NCBI GenBank assembly: GCA_002490315.1
Contig: DLKG01000075.1
Coordinates: 42,629 to 61,653 of the forward strand
Length of the DNA: 19,025 nucleotides
Direction: 5' to 3'
Source: Prevotella sp. UBA7594
GTDB taxonomy: Bacteria; Bacteroidota; Bacteroidia; Bacteroidales; Bacteroidaceae
How positions within the stretch are numbered: position 1 is the stretch's first letter; each line of letters opens with the position of its first letter. This document shows positions 8,005-15,648 of this stretch, in pieces. The position numbers and the translations under genes were made by a program. The notes beneath the pieces are model-generated. The model was not told the origin of the DNA and searched no databases. It was given only the letters and a program-made list of their open reading frames with translations.

Positions 8005-8033
8005 TAAGCGTCAAGCCCATGGCTCAACGCTTA
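8005..8033 (-). terminator. Terminator of the polysaccharide-export lipoprotein gene
   Basis: TAAGCGT (8005-8011) pairs with ACGCTTA (8027-8033), with an inner AGCC/GGCT stem and a CAT loop. On the minus strand it begins 15 bases past the stop at 8048 and is followed by a T-rich run (AATTTTTAT). It separates this gene from the amidophosphoribosyltransferase gene. A second short hairpin, GCCC/GGGC around 7969-7981, lies just upstream of the latter. Confidence 0.75.
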
Positions 8034-8047
8034 TACATATATAAACA

Positions 8048-8857
8048 TCAATTTCTCAAAATGTTAACCAACAGCGACGCCACGGAGGTCATAATGCCTA
8101 CGAGCGAGATCCACAACGTCGTGGACTGGCCAATAGCAGAGCTACTTGCCTTCGCCTTGTTCGGCTCCACGTATATATAGTCGTTTTGCTGAACGTAGTA
8201 GTAGGGGGAGTTAATGAGACTGGCATCGTTCAGATTGAGGCGATGGGCCTCCTTCTGTCCGTTGGCGTCCTCACGGATGAGGAGCACGTTGTCGCGTTTG
8301 CCGTAGACCGTAAGGTCGCCTGCCTGCGCGATAGCCTCCATAATGCTCATTTTCTCTGTCGTCACGGGCACCACCGACGGTTTTGCCACCTCGCCTGCCA
8401 CCGTCACACGATAGCTCGACATTCTCACCGTCACAACCGGATGCTCCTCGTTTGCGAGATAAGGCTTTATCTTCTCGCTGATAAGGTTCTCACATTCTGT
8501 CTTCGTAAGACCCTCCACCTTCAGCTTGCCTACAACGGGATAGTCAATCTCGCCGTTGTTGTCGACAAGATACTGGAGAAGCGAGCCTGAACTGCCACCT
8601 ATTTTACCGTCAGCGCCTAACGTTGACTGTACGGAAAGGTTGAAAGGCTTTGCCGCATCGGGGTCGGACGTCACGACGGTTATGGTAAGAAGGTCCTTCG
8701 GCATGATGCGGGCATCATAGAGTCCTTTCGACGACGCGAGACTTAGAGTGTCGATATTCTGAAAATAAGCAACTTTCTTCACTGATGAGCAACTGCCTAA
8801 CAGCAATGCGACTGTCAACATTACTATCGGAAGAAGGGGGAGGAAATTTTTCTTCAT
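8048..8857 (-). CDS. Polysaccharide biosynthesis/export lipoprotein (Wza-like, SLBB domain)
   Basis: This 269-residue protein resembles the outer-membrane or periplasmic exporters of the Wza/poly-export family. Residues 1-23 form a lipoprotein signal (hydrophobic core then LLLGSC, with Cys23 as the lipidated residue). The poly-export domain covers about 45-135 (DARIMPKDLLTITV; NGEIDYPVVGKLKVEGLT). An SLBB-like domain follows at about 140-200 (RVTVAGEVAKPSVVPV; MSIMEAIAQAGDLTVYGKR). A C-terminal hydrophobic segment (about 246-265) matches the membrane helix seen at the end of Bacteroidales members. I chose the ATG at 8857 over an in-frame ATG at 8905 because the lipoprotein signal starts there and the promoter element at 8903-8910 overlaps the longer start. 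No Wzz-like partner gene lies next to it, so it may serve a locus elsewhere. Confidence 0.9.
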   Translation of the reverse strand: MKKNFLPLLPIVMLTVALLLGSCSSVKKVAYFQNIDTLSLASSKGLYDARIMPKDLLTITVVTSDPDAAKPFNLSVQSTLGADGKIGGSSGSLLQYLVDNNGEIDYPVVGKLKVEGLTKTECENLISEKIKPYLANEEHPVVTVRMSSYRVTVAGEVAKPSVVPVTTEKMSIMEAIAQAGDLTVYGKRDNVLLIREDANGQKEAHRLNLNDASLINSPYYYVQQNDYIYVEPNKAKASSSAIGQSTTLWISLVGIMTSVASLLVNILRN

Positions 8858-8902
8858 AATGGATTTGCAACGTATATTGTTACCTGTATGTATATTTTTG
8901 TG

Positions 8903-8934
8903 CAAAAATACTACTTATTTCTGACATTGGCAAA
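8903..8934 (-). promoter_or_regulatory. Bacteroidetes-type promoter for the export lipoprotein gene
   Basis: On the minus strand, TATTTTTG (8903-8910) fits the TAnnTTTG -7 element exactly, and TTTG (8931-8934) lies 20 bases upstream as the -33 element. Transcription would start near 8896, leaving a leader of about 39 bases before the ATG at 8857. This is one of the clearest promoters in the window. The rest of the divergent gap (8935-9162) is AT-rich with nothing else I can assign. Confidence 0.75.
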
Positions 8935-9162
8935 GTTTTTCGACTAATTATTTTCCACACATACAACATTGTCTCCGATGCACCTTATAAGAAAGTATGA
9001 CATTCTTACAAAAAGAAAGATTTCGAGGCGAAGACAAGTAATAAATCGTAGTTTACGCTTTACAAATAGTAGTTGCTTACTTTGAATTTGATATTTTAAG
9101 AGGCACAATAATGAAATTCTGTAATTTCGCGTTTTTAAATAGTCAAAAACCCAACGTAAGCC

Positions 9163-9193
9163 TGTGTATTGTCATTATTTTATATTAATTTTG
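9163..9193 (+). promoter_or_regulatory. Promoter for the L-asparaginase gene
   Basis: TAATTTTG at 9186-9193 is an exact TAnnTTTG -7 element. A weak -33 candidate, TGTG, lies at 9163-9166, 19 bases upstream. A transcript starting near 9200 would have a leader of about 20 bases before the ATG at 9220. The -7 box lies inside the longer in-frame extension from a TTG at 9169, which argues against that start. Confidence 0.6.
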
Positions 9194-9219
9194 CAACATA
9201 TTCCAACTGTTTTATAGAA

Positions 9220-10275
9220 ATGAAGAATTACGAACAAGCAGACTCGCGACTCAACAAAGTGCTGTTGATTTACACTGGCGGAACGATAGGTATGGGATGC
9301 AATCCCGTCACGGGAGCGCTCGAACCGCTCAATTTCGACCACCTCATTTCCAATCTCCCGGAATTCGCCTATCTCCAGACTGACGTCGACACTTATCAGT
9401 TCACGCCTCCCATCGACTCGTCCGACATGACGCTGCGCAGATGGGCACAACTCGTGCGCATCATCGCCGACAACTATGACGGCTACGACGGATTCGTAAT
9501 TCTTCACGGCACCGACACCATGGCCTACACGGCGAGCGCACTATCCTTCATGCTCGAGAATCTCACGAAGCCCGTCGTGCTGACAGGCTCACAGCTCCCC
9601 ATTGGGCAACTACGCACCGACGGCAAGGAAAATCTCCTTACGAGCATTGAGATTGCTTCTGCCTACAATGATGAGGGCCACGCCATCGTGCCCGAGGTGT
9701 GCATATACTTCAGCGGGCGCCTTCTGCGCGGCAACCGCAGCACGAAGGAGAACGCCGACGGCTTCAACGCCTTCAACTCCTTCAACTACCCCCATCTGTG
9801 TGAGGCTGGAGTGGAATTCCAGTTCAATCCCCACTATATCCTGAAGCCCGACTTCTCGCGTCCAATGATTCCGCACACGGCAATGGACCCCAACGTTGTA
9901 GTCTTCTCGCTCTTTCCCGGCATACAGGAGAACATCGTGCGCCACGTACTTGAGGCTCCTGAACTGCGTGGCATCGTAATGCGCTCCTTCGGCAGTGGCA
10001 ACGCTCCGCAGAAGCCATGGCTCATGCGCCTGCTGAAGGACGCTACAAAACGCGGCGTGACGGTGGTGAACATCAGCCAATGTGTCTCGGGATTTGTAAA
10101 GATGGGGCGCTACGACACGGGCTACCAGCTTCAGGACGCGGGCGTTGTGAGCGGCTACGACAGCACGGTGGAGAGCGCCGTGACGAAGCTTATGTTCCTT
10201 CAGGCACATCACAACGATTCCCACGCCATACGCAACATTATGAACCGCAACATTTGCGGCGAGATTACGAAATAG
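9220..10275 (+). CDS. ansA: Type I (cytoplasmic) L-asparaginase
   Basis: This 351-residue enzyme hydrolyses asparagine to aspartate and ammonia. The N-terminal motif IYTGGTIGM places the nucleophile at Thr22. The second conserved motif is ILHGTDTM, with Thr98 and Asp99. Lys176 in GNRSTKEN is the likely catalytic lysine. PVVLTGSQLPI and VNISQCVSGFVKMGRYDTG are further family motifs. There is no signal peptide, which with the overall pattern indicates the cytoplasmic type I enzyme rather than the periplasmic type II. The ATG at 9220 is supported by the promoter element just upstream. The gene stands alone, transcribed away from the export lipoprotein gene, with no clear T-tailed terminator downstream. 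Confidence 0.94.
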   Translation: MKNYEQADSRLNKVLLIYTGGTIGMGCNPVTGALEPLNFDHLISNLPEFAYLQTDVDTYQFTPPIDSSDMTLRRWAQLVRIIADNYDGYDGFVILHGTDTMAYTASALSFMLENLTKPVVLTGSQLPIGQLRTDGKENLLTSIEIASAYNDEGHAIVPEVCIYFSGRLLRGNRSTKENADGFNAFNSFNYPHLCEAGVEFQFNPHYILKPDFSRPMIPHTAMDPNVVVFSLFPGIQENIVRHVLEAPELRGIVMRSFGSGNAPQKPWLMRLLKDATKRGVTVVNISQCVSGFVKMGRYDTGYQLQDAGVVSGYDSTVESAVTKLMFLQAHHNDSHAIRNIMNRNICGEITK

Positions 10276-10630
10276 AGGCGACTGATTCTTGTCGGATATT
10301 TGCGTCTCTCGTTGCGCAAAACTGCCTTCTGAATGGACTGTACAGCCGCTGGGCGATTTTTTAGCAGTTTTGAATGTGCAGGCGAAAGGCGCTGTGTGCC
10401 AAATGTTTGTCAGCATTTACGCTTTTGTGTGCAATGTAAAAAGCTATACAAAGAGGCGCTTTAGAGAGAATAAAGCGCCACTTCAGCAATGGAGAAGCGC
10501 CACTTTTGCTGGCGAGAAGAAGCTTTTTGGAAGGAGGAAAACGTGGAAAAAGGGTCGTTTATGCTCGATTCTATCATAAAAACAATGCCACAAAGAGCAA
10601 CAAACAGCATTTATCCTGCTACCCGACACT
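10276..10630. other. 355-base gap after the asparaginase gene with small inverted and direct repeats
   Basis: No convincing gene is seen here; an open frame at 10289-10579 has no recognisable domain. Structures include CAAAACTGC/GCAGTTTTG (10317-10325 and 10364-10372) and GGCGCTTTA/TAAAGCGCC (10455-10463 and 10471-10479, 7-base loop). AAGCGCCACTT occurs twice, at 10473-10483 and 10495-10505. Either inverted repeat could end the asparaginase transcript, but neither has a good T-tract directly after it. Confidence 0.5.
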
Positions 10631-11133
10631 CTAAAACGCAAAAAACTTTTGTAACACTTTTTTACTCCATGTACAATATTTGCCAATGCTCAAATATACG
10701 ATAATAGAGCATATAGAAGAGGGTGCTACTGTTGAGTTCTTTACATACGCGATGTCAACAATCTTGTTGTTCGTGTCGTTGAACAAAGTGTAGGTGCGGC
10801 TGTACAAATCAGTATAAATTCTGATGAAATCATTAATCCTTGCCGACTTTACGCCTCCTGATTTTTGGATGCTGCCAGCTGACGTATAAGGTTGTTGTTG
10901 CCTGTGAACGTCATAATATCGCCCTGATAGATGTCAAACTTTTCTGGCAGCGTAACGCTGTCTTTAACAGCCATAGAGAATTCCGTCTTTACCTTGCTCG
11001 GCAAACTGGGGCAATTGACTGAAGCGCGGAATATGCAAATATCGTCAATACTAATATCCTTTTTTACCAGCTCCTCATTGAGCGTCGTTCTGACCTTCTC
11101 ATGAAGAATCCTTTTTAACTTTTTTAACCTCAT
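10631..11133 (-). pseudogene. Frameshifted unrecognised gene
   Basis: A minus-strand frame starts at an ATG at 11133 and gives 94 residues (MRLKKLKRILHEKVRTTLNE...) to a TAA at 10849-10851. The frame offset by one base stays open across that stop and runs on for over 70 codons to a TAG at 10631-10633. The continuation reads like real protein (for example ARINDFIRIYTDLYSRTYTL followed by FNDTNNKIVDIAYVKN). Codon choice looks normal on both sides of the break. A one-base deletion near 10850 would explain this. I do not recognise the family and saw no signal peptide or membrane segment. Alternatively the 94-residue frame is complete and the downstream part is a separate gene remnant. Confidence 0.45.
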
Positions 11134-11173
11134 ATATTTTACACATTATATATATAAATTCATTTTTTAGTGA

Positions 11174-11181
11174 TAACTTTG
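11174..11181 (+). promoter_or_regulatory. -7 promoter element for the endonuclease gene
   Basis: TAACTTTG matches TAnnTTTG exactly. A TTTG -33 box is not visible at the usual distance. A start near 11188 would leave a leader of about 28 bases. An AAGGAA sequence about seven bases before the ATG at 11216 could serve as a ribosome binding site. Confidence 0.5.
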
Positions 11182-11215
11182 TCACCCAATTTCAACGTAA
11201 TACAAGGAAACGACA

Positions 11216-12769
11216 ATGATCAGACTAAAAATTAAGACCATGTTGGCAACATTCGTCGCCGCCATGGCAAGCACGGCTGTTTCTGCCCAAATCCCCAATG
11301 GCTACTACGACTCGCTGAAAGGAAAGAAGGGCGCTGAACTGAAGACCGCCATCTACGACGTAATCAAGGATGCCAACACCCTCGACTACGGCTCCGGCAA
11401 AGGCAAGACGTGGTGGGGATTCTGGGAGACCGACCGCACCGACGACGGCAAATTCATCGACCGCTACTCGCCACGCGACTCATGGCAACAGAGCACGTCG
11501 CAGGGAGCCACAGGCTCAGGCATGAACATCGAGCACTCCTTTGCAAAGAGTTGGTGGGGAGGACAGAAAAACCAGGCCTACTGCGACCTCTACAACCTCA
11601 TGCCATGCGAACATAACATCAATTCCGCAAAGAGCAACTATCCCATGGGAAAGGTTGTGACTCCCAAAACCGACAATGGCGCCACTAAAGTCGGCAAGGG
11701 CAGCGACGGCAAAAACTATTGGGAGCCAGCCGACGAGTGGAAGGGCGACTTCGCACGCGGCTACATGTACATGGCAACATGCTACAAAAACCTTTCATGG
11801 ACTGGCGAAGGACTGAATATTCTGCAAAAGAACGACTATCCCACACTTAAGGAATGGGCATACACGCTCTTCCTCGAATGGGCACGTCAAGACCAAGTGA
11901 ACGCGCTTGAGGTGACACGCAACAATAAGGTGAGCAACATTCAGGGCAACCGCAACCCCTATGTAGACTTTCCCAACCTCATGGAATACGTATGGGGCGA
12001 CAGCGTCGACTATGAATTCGACCCTGCCAAGACACTTTGCTCTCAGCACTACAAAGAAAACGGCGGCACCGTTGATCCTACTCCCGACCCTGATCCCGAC
12101 CAACCAAATCCGGGCGAAGAATGGCAAACCATCTACACCGCCAACTACCGCACATCTGATGGCGGATGCACCGTGGAGGCCATACAGCGCCCAACCGACG
12201 ACGTGAATGTCTGGGTACGCACGAAATACTACGGATGGGCGGGCTCTGGATACATTTCTTCCGACGGAACGCGCCATCGTGCCGAAGGCTTCCTTGTGCT
12301 GCCGGAGTTTGATTTCTCCAACTACAAGGAAGTGAAGATGTCGTTCAGCCACGTGCAACGCTACACCAACAACAACCCGGCAAGCCTGCTCAGCGTGGAG
12401 GTGCGTTGCGAAGGCACAACAACGAAGCTCGACGGCTTCACATGGGCAAGCGAGAAGGACTGGAAATTCGTTGACTCCGGCGACATCGACCTCAGCGCGT
12501 TCGCAGGCAAGAAGGCGACAATTGCCTTCCACTACACCAACACCGACAGCACATGCCCGACATGGGAGATTGCCGACATCGCCGTGACTGGCGTCAAGGG
12601 CACTACCGACTCCGTCGTCTCTCCGTCGGCAACTTCTGCCACGTTCGACCCCTCACGCCCCTACTCCGTCTACGACCTCAACGGACGCAGAATGGAAAAC
12701 TCCAACACTGCCAACGGCATTTTCATCGTAAAGCAGGGCAAGAACACATTCAAGACTGTAAAGCCATAA
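11216..12769 (+). CDS. Secreted endonuclease I with a beta-sandwich domain and C-terminal sorting domain
   Basis: This 517-residue protein starts with a signal peptide (about 1-24, ending VSA before QIPNGYY). Residues about 25-270 form an EndA/NucM-type endonuclease I domain, a non-specific nuclease with a beta-beta-alpha metal fold. The key motif NIEHSFAKSWWG puts the catalytic histidine at His107, followed by CDLYNLMPCEHNINSAKSNY and PMGKV. A Pro/Asp-rich linker (about 283-304) leads to a choice-of-anchor-J-like beta-sandwich (about 305-470). The end has VYDLNGRRM (485-493), then GIFIVKQGKNTFKTVKP, a short type IX secretion sorting domain of the Prevotella kind. The likely role is degrading extracellular DNA or RNA for nutrients or in biofilm. 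It has its own promoter and a strong terminator, so it is probably a single-gene transcript. Confidence 0.9.
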   Translation: MIRLKIKTMLATFVAAMASTAVSAQIPNGYYDSLKGKKGAELKTAIYDVIKDANTLDYGSGKGKTWWGFWETDRTDDGKFIDRYSPRDSWQQSTSQGATGSGMNIEHSFAKSWWGGQKNQAYCDLYNLMPCEHNINSAKSNYPMGKVVTPKTDNGATKVGKGSDGKNYWEPADEWKGDFARGYMYMATCYKNLSWTGEGLNILQKNDYPTLKEWAYTLFLEWARQDQVNALEVTRNNKVSNIQGNRNPYVDFPNLMEYVWGDSVDYEFDPAKTLCSQHYKENGGTVDPTPDPDPDQPNPGEEWQTIYTANYRTSDGGCTVEAIQRPTDDVNVWVRTKYYGWAGSGYISSDGTRHRAEGFLVLPEFDFSNYKEVKMSFSHVQRYTNNNPASLLSVEVRCEGTTTKLDGFTWASEKDWKFVDSGDIDLSAFAGKKATIAFHYTNTDSTCPTWEIADIAVTGVKGTTDSVVSPSATSATFDPSRPYSVYDLNGRRMENSNTANGIFIVKQGKNTFKTVKP

Positions 12770-12787
12770 CTACATCTTTTCTTAATA

Positions 12788-12830
12788 GGGTGTGTCAAAA
12801 CTCGTACATTTTGACACACCCTCCTTTTTT
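12788..12830 (+). terminator. Intrinsic terminator of the endonuclease gene, repeated-hairpin family
   Basis: GGGTGTGTCAAAA (12788-12800) and TTTTGACACACCC (12809-12821) form a perfect 13-bp stem with an 8-base loop. A T-rich tract follows at 12822-12832. It begins 18 bases after the stop codon. The arms match those of the hairpin downstream of carB (1135-1217), showing that this terminator sequence is reused. Confidence 0.92.
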
Positions 12831-12856
12831 TTGCCACGTCTGTCATGCCGGCCGAT

Positions 12857-12898
12857 TCCTCCATCCGTTTTTCTCCATCCGATTTCTCCATCTGATTT
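12857..12898 (+). repeat. Three short tandem units of CTCCATCYG
   Basis: CTCCATCCG, CTCCATCCG and CTCCATCTG occur in a row, each followed by a run of T or ATTT, with a period of about 13-14 bases. It is noncoding and lies between the endonuclease terminator and the promoter at 12948. No function is evident. Confidence 0.55.
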
Positions 12899-12947
12899 CC
12901 CTTCTACGCTCCTTTCATTGATAAAACCATAATGTTGGTTGAATATT

Positions 12948-12979
12948 TTTGTGCATAAGAATTATAATGTATTATTTTG
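12948..12979 (+). promoter_or_regulatory. Promoter of the two-gene secreted-protein operon
   Basis: TTTG at 12948-12951 is followed after 20 bases by TTATTTTG (12972-12979), one mismatch from TAnnTTTG. Transcription would start near 12986, leaving a leader of about 90 bases before the ATG at 13077. No other candidate lies closer to the gene. Confidence 0.55.
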
Positions 12980-13023
12980 CAACAAATTGAAAGAGTAAAA
13001 CAACACTAATATTTTAAATTTAC

Positions 13024-13050
13024 ATATTTAAGAGTGTTTCCCTTAAATAT
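13024..13050 (+). promoter_or_regulatory. Hairpin in the leader of the secreted-protein operon
   Basis: ATATTTAAG (13024-13032) and CTTAAATAT (13042-13050) form a perfect 9-bp AT-rich stem with a 9-base loop. It lies about 12 bases upstream of an AAAGGA ribosome-binding-like site (13064-13069) before the ATG at 13077. It may affect transcript stability or translation; this is inferred from position only. Confidence 0.4.
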
Positions 13051-13076
13051 TATTACAAACAAGAAAGGATTGAATT

Positions 13077-13481
13077 ATGAGAAGATTATTTTTAGCTTCG
13101 TCGGCATTGCTGCTCACAGCAGTTGCCAACGCCGACACCTATTCACATCTCTCTTTCCTGTCTGCAGACGGCACGGTGTTGTCCGTGGGTGTGGAGTCGC
13201 TGCAGATGACATTCACCGAGGATGGTGGCAAACTGACGGTAAGCAACGGGGAGGAGAGCCATGCAATGAATGTTGCCGACTTAAAGAAAATGTATTTCTC
13301 ATCTGGCACGGCAACTGGCATCAACGACATCAACGCCGGCAGCAAAGACCTGCAGCTCTACAGTGTCTCCGGCTCATACCTTGGCACATTCAGCAGCAAG
13401 GGCGACATTGAAAACAATGTCGAGGCTGGAGTGTATATCGTAAAGACAAATGGTAAAACCTCTAAAATTGCAGTAAAATGA
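13077..13481 (+). CDS. Small secreted protein with a C-terminal type IX sorting domain
   Basis: This 134-residue protein has a signal peptide (about 1-19, ending ANA). A short beta-rich segment follows (about 20-78: TVLSVGVESLQMTFTEDGGK, then VADLKKMYF), a pattern common near the N-terminus of Prevotella secreted proteins. A T9SS-like C-terminal domain ends the protein (about 92-134: LQLYSVSGSYLGTF, then VEAGVYIVKTNGKTSKIAVK). Between signal and sorting domain there is room for only one small domain and no enzymatic motif. The start has a good upstream AAAGGA. Its stop overlaps the start of the next gene in an ATGA, so translation of the two is probably coupled. The middle segment resembles the N-terminus of the downstream 650-residue protein, which suggests related or interacting parts. 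The biological role is unknown. Confidence 0.85.
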   Translation: MRRLFLASSALLLTAVANADTYSHLSFLSADGTVLSVGVESLQMTFTEDGGKLTVSNGEESHAMNVADLKKMYFSSGTATGINDINAGSKDLQLYSVSGSYLGTFSSKGDIENNVEAGVYIVKTNGKTSKIAVK

Positions 13482-15430
13482 AACGCACTATAATGACTAT
13501 GGCGGCTGCTTGCGCGATAGCCTTCGCCGCCGAAGCCCAGACTCTCAACGTCGTTGTAGGCAACGTCACGTATGCCCTGCCAGCCTCGGAAGTTGGCGAC
13601 ATTACCTACGCAGCCGGTCCGCAGATTACATTTATGGGCAAGACTGTCAAGACGACAGACATCACGCGTATGTACATCGACAACTCGGAAGTGGAGGATG
13701 GCACAGTCGCCGTCTCCTACAACGGCACTGCCGCCAATGTGGTAGTAGCGGGCAACGTTGCGCAATATGTGGAGGCAACGGTTAGCGATGCCCACGTCAG
13801 CATCATCCAAAGTTCGGCTGTGGGCGACGACACGTGCGGCGAAATTACCTACACGCTGGCAGGCTCTTCTTCCAACGGCTCGTTCAATCTCGACGGAAGC
13901 TACAAGGCGTCGCTCGAACTGCAGGGACTCTCGCTCACCAACCCCTCCGGCGCGGCTCTCGACATTCAAGACGGCAAGCGCATCAGTCTCAGCATAAAGA
14001 AAGGTACTGTGAACACTCTCACCGACGCTGCCGACGGATCGCAGAAGGGGTGCATCGTCTGCAAAGGACATCTCGAACTGAAGGGCAAGGGCGAACTGAA
14101 CGTCTATGCCAATACAGCCCACGGAATATATGCCAAGGAATACGTGGAGATAAAAAACGCTACCATCAATGTGCTCTCTGCCGTTAAGGACGGATTGAAC
14201 TGCTCGCAGTATCTGTTTATGGAGAGCGGAGCATTGAACATCGCAGGCGTTGGCGATGACGCCGTGCAGGTTTCCTTTAAGGACGATGCCGACCGCGAAG
14301 CTGAGGACACTGGCTCCATCACTATCTCAGGCGGTTCGCTCAACCTATCCACTACCGCCATTGCCACCAAGTGTCTCAAGGCCGACGGCGACATCATCAT
14401 CAGCGGCGGCGACATCACGGCTTCCACTTCAGGTGGCGGCAAATGGGACGCAGATGCGGCGAAGACCAAAGCGGCATCGTGCGTGAGTGCCGATGGAAAG
14501 GTGGAGATAGACGGTGGAACGCTCAACCTCACGTCGTCGGGCAGTGGCGGCAAGGGCATCAACTGCGACAGCGAGTTCATCATGAACGACGGCTCGCTGA
14601 CCATCTCTACCACGGGCGGCATGTACGCCTACGTCAACGGCACGGAATACAACGACTACACGGGCGACACCGACCAACTGACAAGCGACCAGAAATCGTC
14701 GCCAAAGGGCGTGAAAGCCGACGGCAACGTGACGATTAACGGTGGCACTATAAATGTATCAGTCACGGGCAACGGCGGTGAGGGCATAGAGAGCAAGGCC
14801 GTGTTGACTGTTAACGACGGCACAATAACTGCCAACACAGCCGACGATGCGTTTAACTCCTCAAGCCACATGTACATCAAGGGCGGAACAATCACCGTCG
14901 TGGCTTCGGGCAACGACGGTCTTGACTCCAACGGCAACCTCTACATTCAAGGCGGCACCATCATGGCGTTCGGCACATCTTCGCCGGAGTGTGGCATCGA
15001 TGCCAACGAGGAAGAGGGCTACTCCGTTATTTTCACGGGCGGAACACTGCTCGCCGTTGGTGGCGGCAATTCCGTGCCAAACACGTCTGAATCTACGCAG
15101 CCCTACGTCAGCAGCTCGATGACCGTCTCTGCCGACACGGAGATAACCCTGAAGAGCGGCAACACGACACTCGCCTCGTTCACCGTGCCGAGCAACTACA
15201 CTACATCTGGCGGCGGACAGGGAGGCAGACCCGGAGGATGGGGCGCTCCTGCCTTGGCAGGACCTGGCGGTGGAGGACCTGGCGGCATGGGAGGATCAGG
15301 CAGTTCGGTACTCATCACGTGTCCAGGTCTCACATCTGGCAGCAGCTACACAATGACGAGCGGCACGTCATCTGCCACCGTTACTGCCACGCTTACGGGC
15401 AACGGCAGTGGTGGCGGACGTCCATGGTAA
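13478..15430 (+). CDS. Secreted beta-helix carbohydrate-binding protein (Cthe_2159/DUF4353-like)
   Basis: This 650-residue protein has a signal peptide (about 1-20, ending AEA before QTLNV). A short N-terminal domain (about 21-70) is similar in pattern to the upstream 134-residue protein (TYALPASEVGDITYAAG, then DITRMYI). From about residue 75 a long repetitive region follows with many strand-like rungs of the form xITISGGSLNLS, VEIDGGTLNLTSS, VTINGGTINVS, MYIKGGTITVV and LYIQGGTIMAF. These are interspersed with DDAV, DGLN and DGLDSN turns. This is the pattern of the right-handed beta-helix family typified by Cthe_2159, described as binding polygalacturonate-type polysaccharides, often with calcium. 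Around residues 585-620 lies a Gly/Pro-rich loop (GGGQGGRPGGWG, GPGGGGPGGMGG) typical of the family. The protein ends GSGGGRPW with no T9SS sorting domain. Surface location is inferred. Confidence 0.88.
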   Translation: MKRTIMTMAAACAIAFAAEAQTLNVVVGNVTYALPASEVGDITYAAGPQITFMGKTVKTTDITRMYIDNSEVEDGTVAVSYNGTAANVVVAGNVAQYVEATVSDAHVSIIQSSAVGDDTCGEITYTLAGSSSNGSFNLDGSYKASLELQGLSLTNPSGAALDIQDGKRISLSIKKGTVNTLTDAADGSQKGCIVCKGHLELKGKGELNVYANTAHGIYAKEYVEIKNATINVLSAVKDGLNCSQYLFMESGALNIAGVGDDAVQVSFKDDADREAEDTGSITISGGSLNLSTTAIATKCLKADGDIIISGGDITASTSGGGKWDADAAKTKAASCVSADGKVEIDGGTLNLTSSGSGGKGINCDSEFIMNDGSLTISTTGGMYAYVNGTEYNDYTGDTDQLTSDQKSSPKGVKADGNVTINGGTINVSVTGNGGEGIESKAVLTVNDGTITANTADDAFNSSSHMYIKGGTITVVASGNDGLDSNGNLYIQGGTIMAFGTSSPECGIDANEEEGYSVIFTGGTLLAVGGGNSVPNTSESTQPYVSSSMTVSADTEITLKSGNTTLASFTVPSNYTTSGGGQGGRPGGWGAPALAGPGGGGPGGMGGSGSSVLITCPGLTSGSSYTMTSGTSSATVTATLTGNGSGGGRPW

Positions 15431-15447
15431 GGACGTATAAGATTTGA

Positions 15448-15502
15448 TGGAGTGAGTATGGATATGTGGAAATATTCCACACTTACTCCACAATTTTCCA
15501 CA
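15448..15502. other. Cluster of TCCACA motifs with a nested hairpin after the beta-helix gene
   Basis: The 218-base gap starts with a hairpin: TGTGGAA (15465-15471) pairs with TTCCACA (15475-15481), flanked by an imperfect outer TGGAGTGAG/CTTACTCCA stem (15448-15456 and 15482-15490). Four 9-mers ending in TCCACA, counting both strands, lie within 38 bases. TTTTCCACA (15494-15502) fits the DnaA-box consensus TTWTNCACA. TTATCAACA (15550-15558) differs at one base. An AT-rich stretch follows (15571-15648). This could terminate the beta-helix transcript or bind DnaA; neither is shown. Confidence 0.4.
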
Positions 15503-15648
15503 CTATTCCATTCATACCGCAATCTTCATCAGTGCTTATCACTTGCTGATTATCAACAACTTACAACCAGTACGATATTTTTTGGCACGTATTTGGCAAT
15601 TTATTAGGTGTAAACAAATAAATATTCACACTTAAAAATTCAAAGCAT

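Noticed and set aside
9610..10416. Minus-strand open frame of 268 codons opposite the asparaginase gene
   Set aside because: Antisense to conserved catalytic motifs of the enzyme.
10289..10579. 96-codon plus-strand open frame after the asparaginase gene
   Set aside because: No signal, domain or ribosome binding site. Much of it is made of the inverted and direct repeats in this gap.
10831..10872. Programmed -1 frameshift at the break in the 10631-11133 gene
   Set aside because: No proper X XXY YYZ slippery heptamer in the original frame and no obvious downstream stimulatory structure; a simple deletion is likelier.
11795..12532. Minus-strand open frame of 245 codons opposite the endonuclease gene
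   Set aside because: Antisense shadow; the plus-strand gene has signal peptide, active site and terminator.
13358..14122. Minus-strand open frame of 254 codons across the secreted-protein pair
   Set aside because: Spans the overlap of two convincing plus-strand genes and shows no domain.
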